A stretch of 64,000 nucleotides of DNA, from NCBI GenBank assembly GCA_023362775.1, contig JALMGJ010000002.1, positions 58,429,914 through 58,493,913 of the forward strand, written 5' to 3'. Position 1 is the stretch's first letter; each line of letters begins with the position of its first letter. The notes below the pieces were generated by a model, which ran no database searches, had not been told where the DNA came from, and saw only the letters and a list, made by a program, of their open reading frames with translations. The translations under genes and the position numbers were made by a program. The DNA comes from Charina bottae (taxonomy: Eukaryota > Chordata > Lepidosauria > Squamata > Charinaidae). Of this stretch, positions 14,101 to 27,300 are shown piece after piece.

Positions 14101-17100
14101 CTAGCTTGGTAAAAATACGGGCCCTTTGCAGGTGATCTAGCAATTCCGATATAACTGGAAGAGGGTAGTGGTCTCTAACGGTGACTGCGTTGAGTGCGCT
14201 GTAGTCATGCACCGTGCGCATGGGTGGTCCCTTCTCGCCAGCTTGTGCCGCCGGGGCGAAAGGATCGGGCTTTTTTGGCACGAAGAAGGTAGGGGCAGAT
14301 GCCGGTGATGTCGATGGCCAAATGAAACCCTTTTTTAGGTTGGTATCCAAATATTCCTTCAGTATAGCTAGCTCCTTTGGGGACATTGTATAATGCCGTG
14401 CCGCTGGGATCTTGGCTCCAGGCTTCAAATCTATTGTACAGTCGAAAGATCTATTGGGGGGCAACACTGTGGCCTCTTGCTCTCCGAAGATGTCTGCATA
14501 ATCTCTATACTTTGTTGGTAGGGGAGCCTTCCCTGCTTCCCAGCTTGCAGCCGCCGGTTGGGCTTGGGTAATGCCCTGAAATTTGTGGTGCCGACAGTCT
14601 TGAGAGGGAAAGGAAACTGCTCCGGTCATCCAGTCCAAATTGGGGTTGTGAAGTCTCAACCAAGGTGCCCCGAGAATGACTGGGACTTGCAAGGAAGCAG
14701 TAACGTACAGTTTGATCCACTCCGTGTGATCTGCGATGGATAGCTGAATTGGCAGGGTGCAGCATTCGATAGCACCTGCCTTGAGAGGTTGCCCGTCGAT
14801 GGTTTCAACCTGCATGGGGCTTGGTAGTGCAATAGTTGAAATGTGAACCTTTTCCACCGCTTCCCCATCTATAAAATTGGTTGTCGCCCCGGAATCAATC
14901 ATTACATTTACTGGTAATAGTTGCTTGGAATCTGTAGTCAGCGTGGCTGGAACAATATAAAAATCTTGGTTGTGATCTGCCGCCTGAGCCCTTCTTAATT
15001 GCTGGATGGCCTCCCTACGGGGCTCTGACAAGGGGGGCCGTTGGAGTTTAACTGCTGAGAAGAAGCGGCTGGTATGTGGGCCTGCTCTGTGCCTTGGGTT
15101 GTAAATCTTACCGGGGTTGCCTGGCGTCTGGTCGGGCACGCCCTTGCAATGTGCCCTGGCCCCCCGCAATAAAAAACAAAGTGCATTGTCCCTTCTCCTT
15201 TGCCTCTCGGCTTCAGAGAGCCCCCTTCTTGTGGCCCCTATCTGCATGGGTTCTTCTGCGCTCAGGGGAACAAACGTGTTAGAGGGGGTAGCAAAACCTG
15301 GAAAAGCCGGTCGGGTTCCTGCCCTGTTTCTCCCTGGTCGAAGCTGCTTTAACTCTTCCAATCGAGCATCTATGACGACTGTTAACTGGTATAGGTCTTC
15401 CAATGTAGCTGGAGTGCCCTGCCGCACCAACTCCATCTTAATCTCTTCGTCCAGTCCTTGTTTAAACTGATCCTTCAATGCCACCTCATTCCAACCCAAA
15501 TCTCCTGCCAGCAGTTTGAAATCTGCGATGTACGCTCCTACTCTCCTGTTCCCCTGTCGGAGCCGTCGGATCTCTCGGCTGGCAGTGACTTCTCCGATTG
15601 GATCATCAAAATGGGCTCTGAAACGGGCCATAAAATTCTGGTAGTTGTCCAGAATTGGGTCGTTAGCTTCCACCATGGGGATGGACCATCTTGCGGCTGA
15701 GCCCTTCAGCAAACTTAAAATGAATGTGACTCTGGACCTCTCCGTCGGGAACTCGGCTGGTCTGCTGTCGAAAAACATGGTGCACTGGGCGATGAAGGTC
15801 CTGAGCTGTGCCATCTCTCCCCCAAATTTCTCTGGTAAACACCCTGGGGATCGCAGAACGACTGGTGGGGGTGGTGCCACTGGTGCCGGCTGCTGTGCTC
15901 CTGGAGCTGGTTGTTGCATCTGCTGAAGCATCGCCGCCTGTAAGTTATTAATCTGGTCGTCGACTTGTTGCTGGTGTTTTGTCAAGGCCGCTGCTAGCTG
16001 GATTATGGCCTGCTGCAATTCCTGCGTCTGAGAAGCCATTCTTCTGGTTTATGTATTCCTCCCTCTTTCGATGGGAGTTTAGGTTTAGCAGGATTGATGT
16101 CGTGTGTAGATGCAGAAATAACACGCCGAGGCCAGGAATCCAGTCTCTAGTGTTTATTGCATACCTACAAGCAGAAATCCTGCTAAACTAACAGTGCCTG
16201 AAGATTCCCAAGTATTTCAGCTCAACCTAGGGTGGAGCTTTCTTCTGACGCTTGGGGAAATAGGCCAGGCTCTCTGAGCTGCATGCTCGCTTCTTATCTA
16301 TCGCCCAGCCCTCTTCTCTGCTCTCTTGAGTCTCCCTGACACTTGGTATGCATTACTGAAACTTACTTGGGCACAGAGGGGATGTGCCCATCTGGGTTCG
16401 AGTGTGGCACCCAACCGCAACTCCTGAGCGAGATTCAAGTGGATACTATCATCTAAGAAACTGGTAGCTCCAATATCTGGTAACTGCCAATATCTGTATT
16501 GGATATAACTAGATGTGAGACCCTGTTTGTGAAGTTGGGCTCAAGGGATTAATTGGGTCTACTGCATTCATACCAGCCTCCCTCCTGCATAGTGGCTTCC
16601 CTGCCTGAGCTGTTTGATGATGTGGCTGGGTTGCCAGTAGTTTCCCAGACTTATGCTACTGGGGGACTTCAAACTGGCTACTCAGGGGCAGAGGCAGCTA
16701 GAGAGTTCTGCTCACTTTGAAAGAAGTGGTGGTTCACCATCTCCTGAAGAAGCCATCACCAGATCCAACAGAACTGGATGACTTTCATCAAGTCTCCAAC
16801 CTTTCCTTTTTGGGAAGGTTGTTGAGCAGGTGGTAGGATCACAGGTTCAAAGGACCCTGGAGGAAGTGAATTACCTAGACCCTTTTCAGTGAGGTTTCAG
16901 TCCAGATTATAGTTCCAAGATGGCATTGATTGCACTTACTCTGAAATATTTCCTCTGATGGACTCAGGACAGGGGTAGTGCATCCATCCTGGCCCTCCTT
17001 GATCTCTCAGTGATTTGATACCATTAGTCATGGTATCATTTTGGACTGTTTAGAGGTTTGGGCATAGAGGTCATTGTTTTACACTAATTCTCCTTCTTTC

Positions 17101-17251
17101 GATGCTGCTCTGTCGTTGGTAGAGGTCTAGCACTAGACCCCTGCAATATGAGGTGCCAGCGGGCTCTGCTCTCTCTCCACTCCTATTTAACATCCACATA
17201 AAGCTGTTAGGTGATGTCATTTGTTGACACAAGGTTAAATATCATGTTTGT

Positions 17252-17302
<51 letters not shown>

Positions 17303-20300
17303 TTTTCTATCCCACCTTTATTATTTTTATGAATACTGTAACTCAAGGCGGCAAACATATCTAATACTCCCTCCTCCTCCTATTTTCCCCACAACAACCA
17401 CCACCCTGTGAGGTGATCTGGGCTGAGAGAGTGTGACTGGCCCAAGGTCACCCAGCTGGCTTTCATGCCTAAGGTGGGACTAGAACTCACAGTCTCCTGT
17501 ATGCTGATGACACTCAACTGTACATCCCTGCCCTTGGTTGGCTAAGTGATGCTGTCAAGGTTCTTTTCCAGTGCCTGGAAGGGAAAAGATGGGAAGAACA
17601 GGCTTTGACTCAACCCCAGAAATACTGAGTGGCTGTGGGTTTTAGGGCCCTCTGTTTCTGGTGATCTACCACCTTTGACTCTGGATGGGGTAGCACTCCC
17701 TCATACAGAGCTGGTGCACAATTTGAAGGGCCTTCTAGACTTGTGGCTACTTGCTCAAGGAGTAGGTGGCAGTTGTGGACAGTAGGGTCTTTGCACAACT
17801 TGATCCTGTGTGTCAATTATGCCCATTCCTAGATCAGGAGGCTGTGCTCATGGTCACTCATGCTGGTCCAGAATGCAACGGTGTGGGCAGTTTGGTGTTC
17901 ATCATAGTATGCCCATTTAATATCACTGTATTACAAGTTGCACTGCTCCCAGTAGACTTCCAGGTGCAATTTAAGGTGCTGGTGGTCATTTGTTTAAGAG
18001 AGCTGTTAGAAGATACAAGAAAGCAGTATTACAACAACATCTGTAAAGACATTGAAGATGGAAACAGACGTGGAAAAACAAGGAAAGTCTTCCAAAAGAC
18101 CTCTGAACTCAGAAAAAGATTCCAACCTGGAATTAGTATGCTAAAGGATGCCAATGGAGAGATAGTAACCAATTCAAAGGAGATCGAACTAAGATGGAAA
18201 GAGGATACTGTGGCTGTGGATTGATGGCTTAGCGTCTTCTAGGAAATTATCATCTTTGGTTCTCGATGGGGTAGCACTGCCCCATTCGGAACCGGTGCGC
18301 AACTTGGAGGTCCTTCTAGACTCACGACTCCTGCTCGAAGAGCAGGTGGCAGTCGTGGCTAGAAGGGCTTTTGCACAGCTTCGGCTTGTGCGCCAGTTGC
18401 GCCCATTCCTGGATCGCGATGCCCTCCGAACAGTCACTCACGCACTTGTCATCTCCCATGTAGATTATTACAATGCGCTCTACATGGGGCTACCCTTGAA
18501 GACTATCCGGAAGCTACAGCTGGTGCAGAATGCAGCCGCGCGGGCGATTTTAGGTGCGCCAAGATCCGCACATATAACACCTTTGCTCCGCGAGCTGCAT
18601 TGGGTGCCGGTCTGCTTCCGGGTACAATTCAAGGTGTTGGTTATCACCTTTAAAGCCCTACATGGCATGGGACCAGAATACCTGAGGGACCGACTGCTGA
18701 CTCTGGTCCTGTGGTGTTGCTCCTCCTGTGTTGGGCCATCCTCCTGTACAAAGGTTGTTGGGTTTCTCCAATGTAGAGCTCAGAGCACTCCTCACTGCAC
18801 TGGATTGCATACACTACATTGCTTTTCTTGTGTTTTGGAGTTTGACCTTTGGGGTGTACAAGCCTCTGTCTCAGTGTGTTGGTGGGTTTGAAATATACAG
18901 GTATGTGGTGTTTGCCAAATATCCGTTTTATCTTTTCAGACATGCCAGCCATGTAAGGAATGACCAGGTTCTTCCGTTTACTCTGAGTCTCAGCCCTATC
19001 TGTGGCTGTTTTAGGTCTCGTAGATTTAGATTTAGTGAAGGCCCAATTTGGATATCCACAGGCCTTCAGAGCTGTTCTCAGGTGCTGATTTTCATTCTTT
19101 TTGGAATCCATGGAGGTGGGGATGGTTTCTGCTCTGTGTGACAATGTCCTGATGACTCCTAGTTTGTGCTGCAATGGATGGTGCAGAAGACTCCTAGCAA
19201 ACCTTTGTACAGGAGGATGGCCCAACACAGGAGAAGTAGCACCACAGGACCAGAGTCAGCAGTTTATCTTCATCTAAAGGAAAAAGGACACTCATTTGAG
19301 GACATTAATGTTCACATTTTAGACAGAGAAGATAGGTGGTTTGAGAGAGGGGTCAAGGAATCCATTTATGCCAACTTGGAAAATCCTTCCTTGAATAGAG
19401 GTGGGGGCCTCAGGCACAATCTTTCCCCTATTTTCCTCCCTGCTTTGTCTTCTGTGCCTAGGAAGATTAAGACCATTTCGCAAGCTCAACAGCAGCATGG
19501 TGATCTTAACGATCCTTCTTTAGATGATAAAGGGACTTAGAAATAACATCTCAAAAATAACCATGACCTAGCCCCAGGTGTAAGGTCACATAGCGACATA
19601 TTTAAGGATTCCCTTACTAACTTTGCTCAGACTGAAGAAGCTCCTTGGATAAGGAGCGAAACGTTTCCACTGAGAAAATAGAAATCCAGTTGACATGATT
19701 CAAGCTACAGGTACTTAGCTGAAGCGTTGAGATGTTGTCTTGTCAAGGCTGACGAACGCTGTTGAGCTGTAAACGCCAGCTGACGAATACCCGAAACAAC
19801 TGAAGCTGATGGGTTCTTCAGCGGCTACAGGACAGGCTTCCAAGGTTGGTTCTTGCTGGACTTCTCCTGAAGAATCTGGTAGCTCAATGGAATATTTATC
19901 TCTGGAGATTGGGTGCTTGCTCTTTTATCCTGTTTTCAGTGCACCTTCTCTCCTCGGGAGCCAATCGGGACTCCCTCTGTTTGGCGCGCTTATCCACCCA
20001 CCTCTCTCTGGCATTGATTGGTGCTGAAATAGGAAGTAAGTCAGGAGCACCAATCAGCTTCTCGGGATTCTCCTGCACTTCTGGGTCATCCCTGGGTCCG
20101 GACTCCTGCACCAGTTCATCACGAGACTGATCACGAGTGTTGCACTTTTGAACCTGCACCTGTTCATCACGAGTTCTTGTTGGTTGCTGCACAGGGTAAG
20201 TTTTGTTTCTCTGATTAGTTTTGTTTCCCTCTAACTCAAACTGGACTCTGACAATCCCAGAACATCTCATTGTCCTCATGAGAAACTCATATACAGGTCA

Positions 20301-23300
20301 GGAAGCCACAGTATGGACAGAACATGGTGAAGCAGACTGGCTTCACATTGGCAAAGTTGTGCGACAAGGCTGTATACCCTCTCCTTATTTATTCAACCTA
20401 TATGCTGAATATATAGTATATTAAGGGAAGCTGGATTGGAAGAAGATGAGCATGGTTTTAAAACTAGAGGAAGGAACATCAATAACCTGTGCTATGGTGA
20501 TGACACTACAAAGGATTTGCAAGCCCGAGTAATAAAAGTCAAGGAGCACAGTGAAAAAAATTGGACTAAAATTAAATATAAAGAAGACCAGATGGACAAC
20601 AGGTAGAACGACCAGGCTTAGAACTGACGATGAAGATATCAAAGTAGTGGATAGCTTTTGCCTTTTAGGATCAACCATCAACAGTAAAGGAAAAAGCAGT
20701 CAAGAAATATGTTTCAGACTAGCACTTGGTACAGCAGCCATGAAGGCCTTGAAAAAGGTATTAAAATGCCATGCTGTCTCTATATTTACAAAGATCAATA
20801 TTGTGCAAGCCATGGTATTCCCTGTGACACTCTATGGAAGAGAAAGTTGGACTTTAAAGAAGCAGGATAGGAAGAATATTGACTCTTTTGGACTTTCGTG
20901 TTGGAGAAGACTCTTGAGAATAACGTGAATAGTCAAGAAAACAAACAAATGGATCATTGAAAAAATCAACCCAGAGTTCTTACTTGAAGTACAAATGACC
21001 AGGCTAAGTTATCCTACTTAGGACACATTATGTGAAGACCTAGCTCTATGGAAAAGGCTCTAATGCTGGGAAAGGTGGATGATGACCAGCAGCAAGGTGG
21101 ATAGATTCAATTACAGTGGAAGACCTGAAAGACCAAATTAGAAATAAATTGTCATGGAGAAAATCTATCTTTGTGGTCACTAGGAGTAAAAAATGACTTG
21201 ATGGCACATAATAAATCACATGGCACAGAATCAGGTTATTTGCATTGCCACCTCTCTGTCTATCTTACAATATCTAGCAGGATAGGCATGCTCTAGGTCC
21301 CCTATGTGAAACAATGTCCTCTAGTGGAACACAGGAAGTGTGACTTTTCTGTCATGGGGCTTACCCAAATGGAATAACATCTCCCCCTGAGATCTAGATC
21401 ACCCCAACCTTGTTTTCCTTCCAGAAAGCCTTGAAGACCTGGATTTTCCCTCAGACATTGAGGCCAGATTGTTAACTGAGCCCAGCAATGTATGAAATTA
21501 TGACAATTTATTGTGATTACTGTAAATACGGTTTTCTTCATACTGTATATAATTGTGTTTTTATGTCTTCTGTTGTGAGACACCTAGAGTCACTTGGCTG
21601 TGATGGGTAGCTATATAAATTAAATAATTAAATAAATAAATTGAATTCTACAAACAAATATAAAAGTCAGCCCACCCTAATTCATTTTTTAACATAAATT
21701 AAGGGTATATCTATTGTTCTTCAGCTGATTTTTTAATCATAATTGCAAACTAAATAAATAAGTAATTATATACGTTATTGGACTTACCCTTCTTGTCCTT
21801 CCTTCCTCTGAACCTGTGCACCCATCGACTTTGCCCTGCAAGGTCCCTATATAGCAGTATATTTTATCAGAGAGGGGGAATCCATCTCACCCCTTGATTA
21901 CCAATATTGAATACATCCCAAATATTCAGAAAGCTTAATATTCTCAGCATATAATTAATAGTTTAAATATGTTAAGTAGAAACTATATCAATGTTAATCC
22001 TTTTTATGCTACTTAGAGTATTTTATATGCTGAAAAATTCTAAAGAGAAAGCAGAAAGGAATAGTTTTTTTAAAAAAAATATTTAAATTGCCTTTAATGA
22101 ACAGCTTGATTCATGTTAGATATCTCCTTTGTAGGGGTCTTGAAATCTACAGTATGGAAGGTACAGAAATAAAAAAGCGGCTTTCATGTACTGTGCAGGA
22201 CCTGGAGATCTGGATAAAACCTACCGACTTTAGCTATATAACTGTTCCAAAAACAATAGGGAAGCAATTTTGTTTTGTAGCTCTCTGCTAAATAGTTAGA
22301 TTGCTAATTAAAATCAGCCTCAGAGCAACAGGTGTGACAAATGGTAATAAAAGGGGGAATGGTGAGTCTGTCTTATAAGGTCTACATTGCCAACTAAAAC
22401 CTGATCACACATTGATATTTTTTCTATAAGCAAATGAGCCCCTACTCATTTCATTAAAATTCAAGTAAGAATTAATTGTGCAGTTAACTGTAAATTTTCA
22501 TCGGATTCTCAACTATGACCCAGTTGAGGTTTGTTGAGCAGTGGTATAAATTTCTTTTCCATGCAAAAACAGTGAATACTTAACTTATTTAATGCAAGCT
22601 CTAATTGAGCATTAACTAGTTCATTGGACAGTGGAATGTTAGCTGTGTTTGGCTTAAAAGTCTCATTTTCATTCATTTTAGTTAATCATCCAAATTCCCC
22701 TTTCCTATGTTTGGCAACTCCAAAGCAATTCACTCAAAATTATTGATAACAGCAAAATTTGACAACATATTTCAATCCAAAAATAAGATATAAATTTATT
22801 TTCATGAATATAGAATATATAGCAGTAAAAGAAATCACAAATTTGTCAAAAATGAAAAGGTTATGTTTCTTGGCAATACTGTAGATTGGAAGTCAATATA
22901 TATTGAGGCATTACTATACAAGAAGTGTAAGGTATCCAGTTGCTCATGATGTGGATAATTTTGTGGCATTGGTGGTAAGAGATATATCTACCTAAAAGTA
23001 AATCCCATGAGTTAAAGTAAGTGGGTACAAGAATCCAGCCTATCCAGAAGTCACCTATGGATGTTTATTGCTTCAGATTGATTTCAATGAGATGATCTAT
23101 GACAGAAACATTAGTTCTATCACAATGACAGCGGGCTGGATTTTCTGGGAACTGCTATCCCGATGTGTGTCAAAACCAAGCCCAAAATCTTGGCCAAGAT
23201 AGACTACCAGCATAAACCCCTCTCAGACTCAACATACAATTTCTATATGTTATTTGTAGATATAGTCATGGTCAGTTCAAATAAGAACACAGTGGGCCAG

Positions 23301-24287
23301 AGAGTAATGGAATTCAGTAACCTATTACTCTTTTCCCATAGCTAGCTATGGTGATGTAAACCTCTCTGTGACTTTGAATGTCGCATTATCCCCTTCCTTT
23401 CACAAAGCCATGCATGTATATGACAGATTTTTTAAAAAAATATAAATATCTGTTGTGTGTGTGTGTGTGTGTGTGTTTCTTTCTGTCAGTTCCTACAGTG
23501 GCACCCACAAATGTCAGTGGAGGTGGAGGAAGCCGATCTGAACTTGTCATCACATGGGAGGTAATTTGTAAATCAATCTCAATTCTTCAAGATAATGAAT
23601 GGAACCTATAAAACAGCTCTAACAAAATCACTTTGTTGTGCCATTGCTAGCAATTTAGAAGAGTAAACTGAGAGAAATGTTGTAAAGATATTTGGAAGTC
23701 ATCTATAGACCTCTTATTATTATGCAGAAGCCAGCTTAACATTCCAATCTGAGTGTTTTCTGCATGAAACACTTTACACAGATTTATTTGCTTGTCAGTC
23801 CTTCCACCCTTTTTATTCTGGAATATAATGCTGGTAAGTTATATCTTGTCATATATAAAAAAGAGGATTAGGCCTTGCAGCATCAAGTACCACTGTATGA
23901 ATGTTTAGCTGGCAAATAGATAATTCATACATAAGATTCCAATCTAGGTTCATTTACTAGTGAGTAAGTTCCAATGAAATCAACATTGATTTCTAGCTAA
24001 CAGTGACTTTGCAGGACAGTGAAGAAACACCACAGCAAGGATAACCCAAGGTCTTTCCATGCCTAAGATCCAATGTTGCCTCTTATTCCTTTTACATACG
24101 CTGACTAGACTCACAGTTAGATTTGGCTTTTTCACTGCTAATGGGACAGTGTTCTGTATCACATCTTAAGATAAAAAAATAGCTCAGGAGGAACATGTCA
24201 CCCACAACTTCATTCTTCAATATTCAACATTCTTCTGCCTAGAGTCCTCCGATAGGGAGGGGATAGGCGGGGTATAAATATGAATAA

Positions 24288-24330
<43 letters not shown>

Positions 24331-27300
24331 ATATCTCACTGCTGACTCTTGCCTGCCAAAGTCAAATAAGCAACTCTCCTGCATTACATAATGGTAGCTA
24401 TGGCCTACTTTCCAGAAAAGCAGGAATAATAATCTCTGCAACTCCATAGTACATGTTATCTATAGAATCTATGGGTTTAGTTTTCATGCTTGCTTTTAAA
24501 TAGTGCTCACTGTGCATAACAAACACTCTCTTCCAGCAACCTAAATGACGACTTTATACATGGACTTCACCAGATGGTCGACACCGAAATCAGATTGACT
24601 ACATCCTCTGTAGCCAAAGGTGGCGGACATCTATACAGTCAGTAAAAACAAGACCTGGAGCTTACTGTAGTTCAGATCACGAACTTCTTATTGCACAATT
24701 TAGAATCAGACTAAAGAGAATGGGGAAGACCCACAGATCAGTTAGATATGAACTCACTAACATTCCTAATGAATATGCAGTAGAGGTGAAGAATAGATTT
24801 AAGGGACTAGATTAAGTCAATAGGATCCCATAAGAACTATGGACAGAAGTTCACAACATTCTTCAGGAGGCAGCAACAAAAAACATCCCCCAAAAAAGAA
24901 AACCAAGAAGGCAAGATGGCTGTCTGCTGAGACACTGGAACTAGCCCAAAAAAGAAGGAAAGCAAAAGGCAACAGTGATAGGGGGAGATATGCCCAATTA
25001 AATGCAAAATTACAGAGGTTAGCCAGAAGACATAAGGAACTATTTTTAAACAAGCAATGTGCAGAAGTGGAAGAAGATAATAGAATAGGAAGGACAAGAG
25101 ACCTCTTCCAGAAAATTAGAAACATCGGAGGTAAATTCCAGGCAAAAATGGGTATGATCAAAAACAAAAATGGCAAGGTTCTAATAGAAGCAGAAGAGGT
25201 CAAGAAAAGGTGGCAAGAATATACGGAAGATCTGTATAGGAAAGATAATAATATAGGGGATAGATTTGACAGTGTGGTCAGTGAGTTAGAGCCAGACATC
25301 CTGAAGAGTGAGGTTGAATGGGCCTTAAGAAGCATTGCTAATAACAAGGCAGCAGGAGACGACGGTATCCCAGCTGAACTGTTTAAAATCTTGCAAGTTG
25401 ATGCTGCCAAGGTGATGCATGCCATATGCCAGCAAATTTGGAAAACACAAGAATGGCCATCAGATTGGAAAAAAATCAACTTATATCACCATAGCAAAAA
25501 AGGGAAACACAAAAGAATGTTCAAACTATTGAACAGTGGCACTTATTTCACATGCCAGTAAGGTAATGCTCAAGATCTTGCAAGGTAGACTCCAGCAATT
25601 CATGGAGCGAGAATTGCCAGAAGTACAAGCTGGGTTTAGAAAAGGCAGAGGAACTAGAGACCAAATTGCCAATATCCTCTGGATAATGGAGAAAGCCAAA
25701 GAGTTTCAGAAAAATATCTATTTTTGTTTAATTGACTATTCTAAAGCCTTTGACTGTGTGCATCATACCAAATTGTGGCAAGTTCTTGGTGGTATGGGGA
25801 TACCAAGTCATCTTGTTTGCCTCCTGAGGAATCTGTGGAATAATGACCAAGTAGCAATGGTAAGAACAGACCATGAAACAATGGACTGGTTTAAGATTTG
25901 GAAAGGAGTATGGCAGGGTTGTATACTCTTACCCTACCTATTTAGCCTGTATGCAGAACACATCATGCAACATGCTGGGCTTGATGAATCCAAGGCTAGA
26001 GTTAAAATCGCTGGAAGAAACATTAACAATCTCAGATATGCAGATGATACCACTTTGATGGCTGAAAGCAAGGAGGAGCTAAGGAGCCTTATGATGAAGG
26101 TGAAAGAAGAAAGTGCAAATGCTGGGTTGCAGTTACACCTCAAAAAAACCAATATTATGGCAACGAGCTTGATTGATAACTAGCAGATAGAAGGAGAAAA
26201 CGTGGAGGCAGTGACAGACTTTGTATTTCTAGGCGCAAAGATTACTGCAGACACTGACTGCAGCCAGGAAATCAGAAGACGTCTACTTCTTGGGGGGAGA
26301 GCAATGACATATCTTGATAAAATAGTTAAGAGCAGAGACATCACACTGACAACCAAGGTCCACACAGTTAAAGCAATGGTATTCCCCGTAGTAACCTATT
26401 GCTGCAAGAGCTGGACCATAAGGAAGGCTGAGCGAAGGAAGATAGATGCTTTTGAACTGTGGTGTTGGAGGAAAATTCTGAGAGTGTCTTGGACTGCAAG
26501 AAGATCAAACCAGTCCATACTCCAGAAAATAAAGCCAGACTGCTCACTTGAGAGAATTATATTAAAGGCAAAACTGAAGTACTTTGGCCACTTAATGAGA
26601 AGACAGGATACCCTGGAGAAGATGCTGATGTTGGGGAAGTGGAAGGCAAAAGGAAGAGGGGTCAACCAAGGGCAAGATGAATGGATGGATGATATTTTGG
26701 AGGTGACGGACTCGACCGTGTGGGAGCTGGGGGTGTTGACGGCTGACAGGAAGCTCAGGCGTGGGCTGGTCCATGAAGTCACGAAGAGTCAGAAGCACCT
26801 GAACAAATAAACAACAAACCAGCTGAATACTTACTGTCTGTACATATACAGTTGCACAATACAGTTGGGCCAGATAGTTACTCTCCTGATATTTCCCAAT
26901 TTTGCTAAAATTTAATGATGTTGGTGTATTTCTTAAAAAAATATATCCACCGAGAACAGAACTGAGGGACTTATCCACTCTCACCTTTTTTACTTCTATT
27001 GTGGCCACCATGTGTTAAAACTTTTTAGGGGAAAATTTTTGGGGCCTCTCTAGGACTTTTTTTCTATCTCAGAAACAGCCCTGACACATTTGGAACTGAC
27101 ATGAACAAGTCCCTCCTTGAGAAAAATATTTGCAATGGTTTATCTCAGAGCAACATTGTGTTATAGATATTACTGATTTTTTTATTCATATTTTTTAAAA
27201 CTGTATACTGGATCTAGAGTTGCTGCTCAAAGTTACTTTCTATTGAAATGTCATATAGTTTAAATTGGAGGACCTGAAGGGCCATATTGGGGTTAGATCA

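Larger units (their letters stand above)
5088..16341 (-). mobile_element. Chromodomain Ty3/gypsy retrotransposon (chromovirus), interrupted by an L1
   Basis: Element on the minus strand with two 244-bp LTRs (5088-5331 and 16098-16341) that differ, as far as I can see, at one position (5223 C versus 16233 T). Ends are TG...CA and the TSD is CTTGG. Sense order: 5' LTR, possible self-primer site, gag, protease, RT (broken by L1), RNase H, integrase, chromodomain, acidic tail, polypurine tract, 3' LTR. The chromodomain and a gag of this type fit the vertebrate Sushi-like chromoviruses, the lineage from which mammalian PEG10/RTL genes were domesticated. Near-identical LTRs imply a young insertion. 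It is inactive because of the L1 insertion and loss of the catalytic half of RT. Confidence 0.93.
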
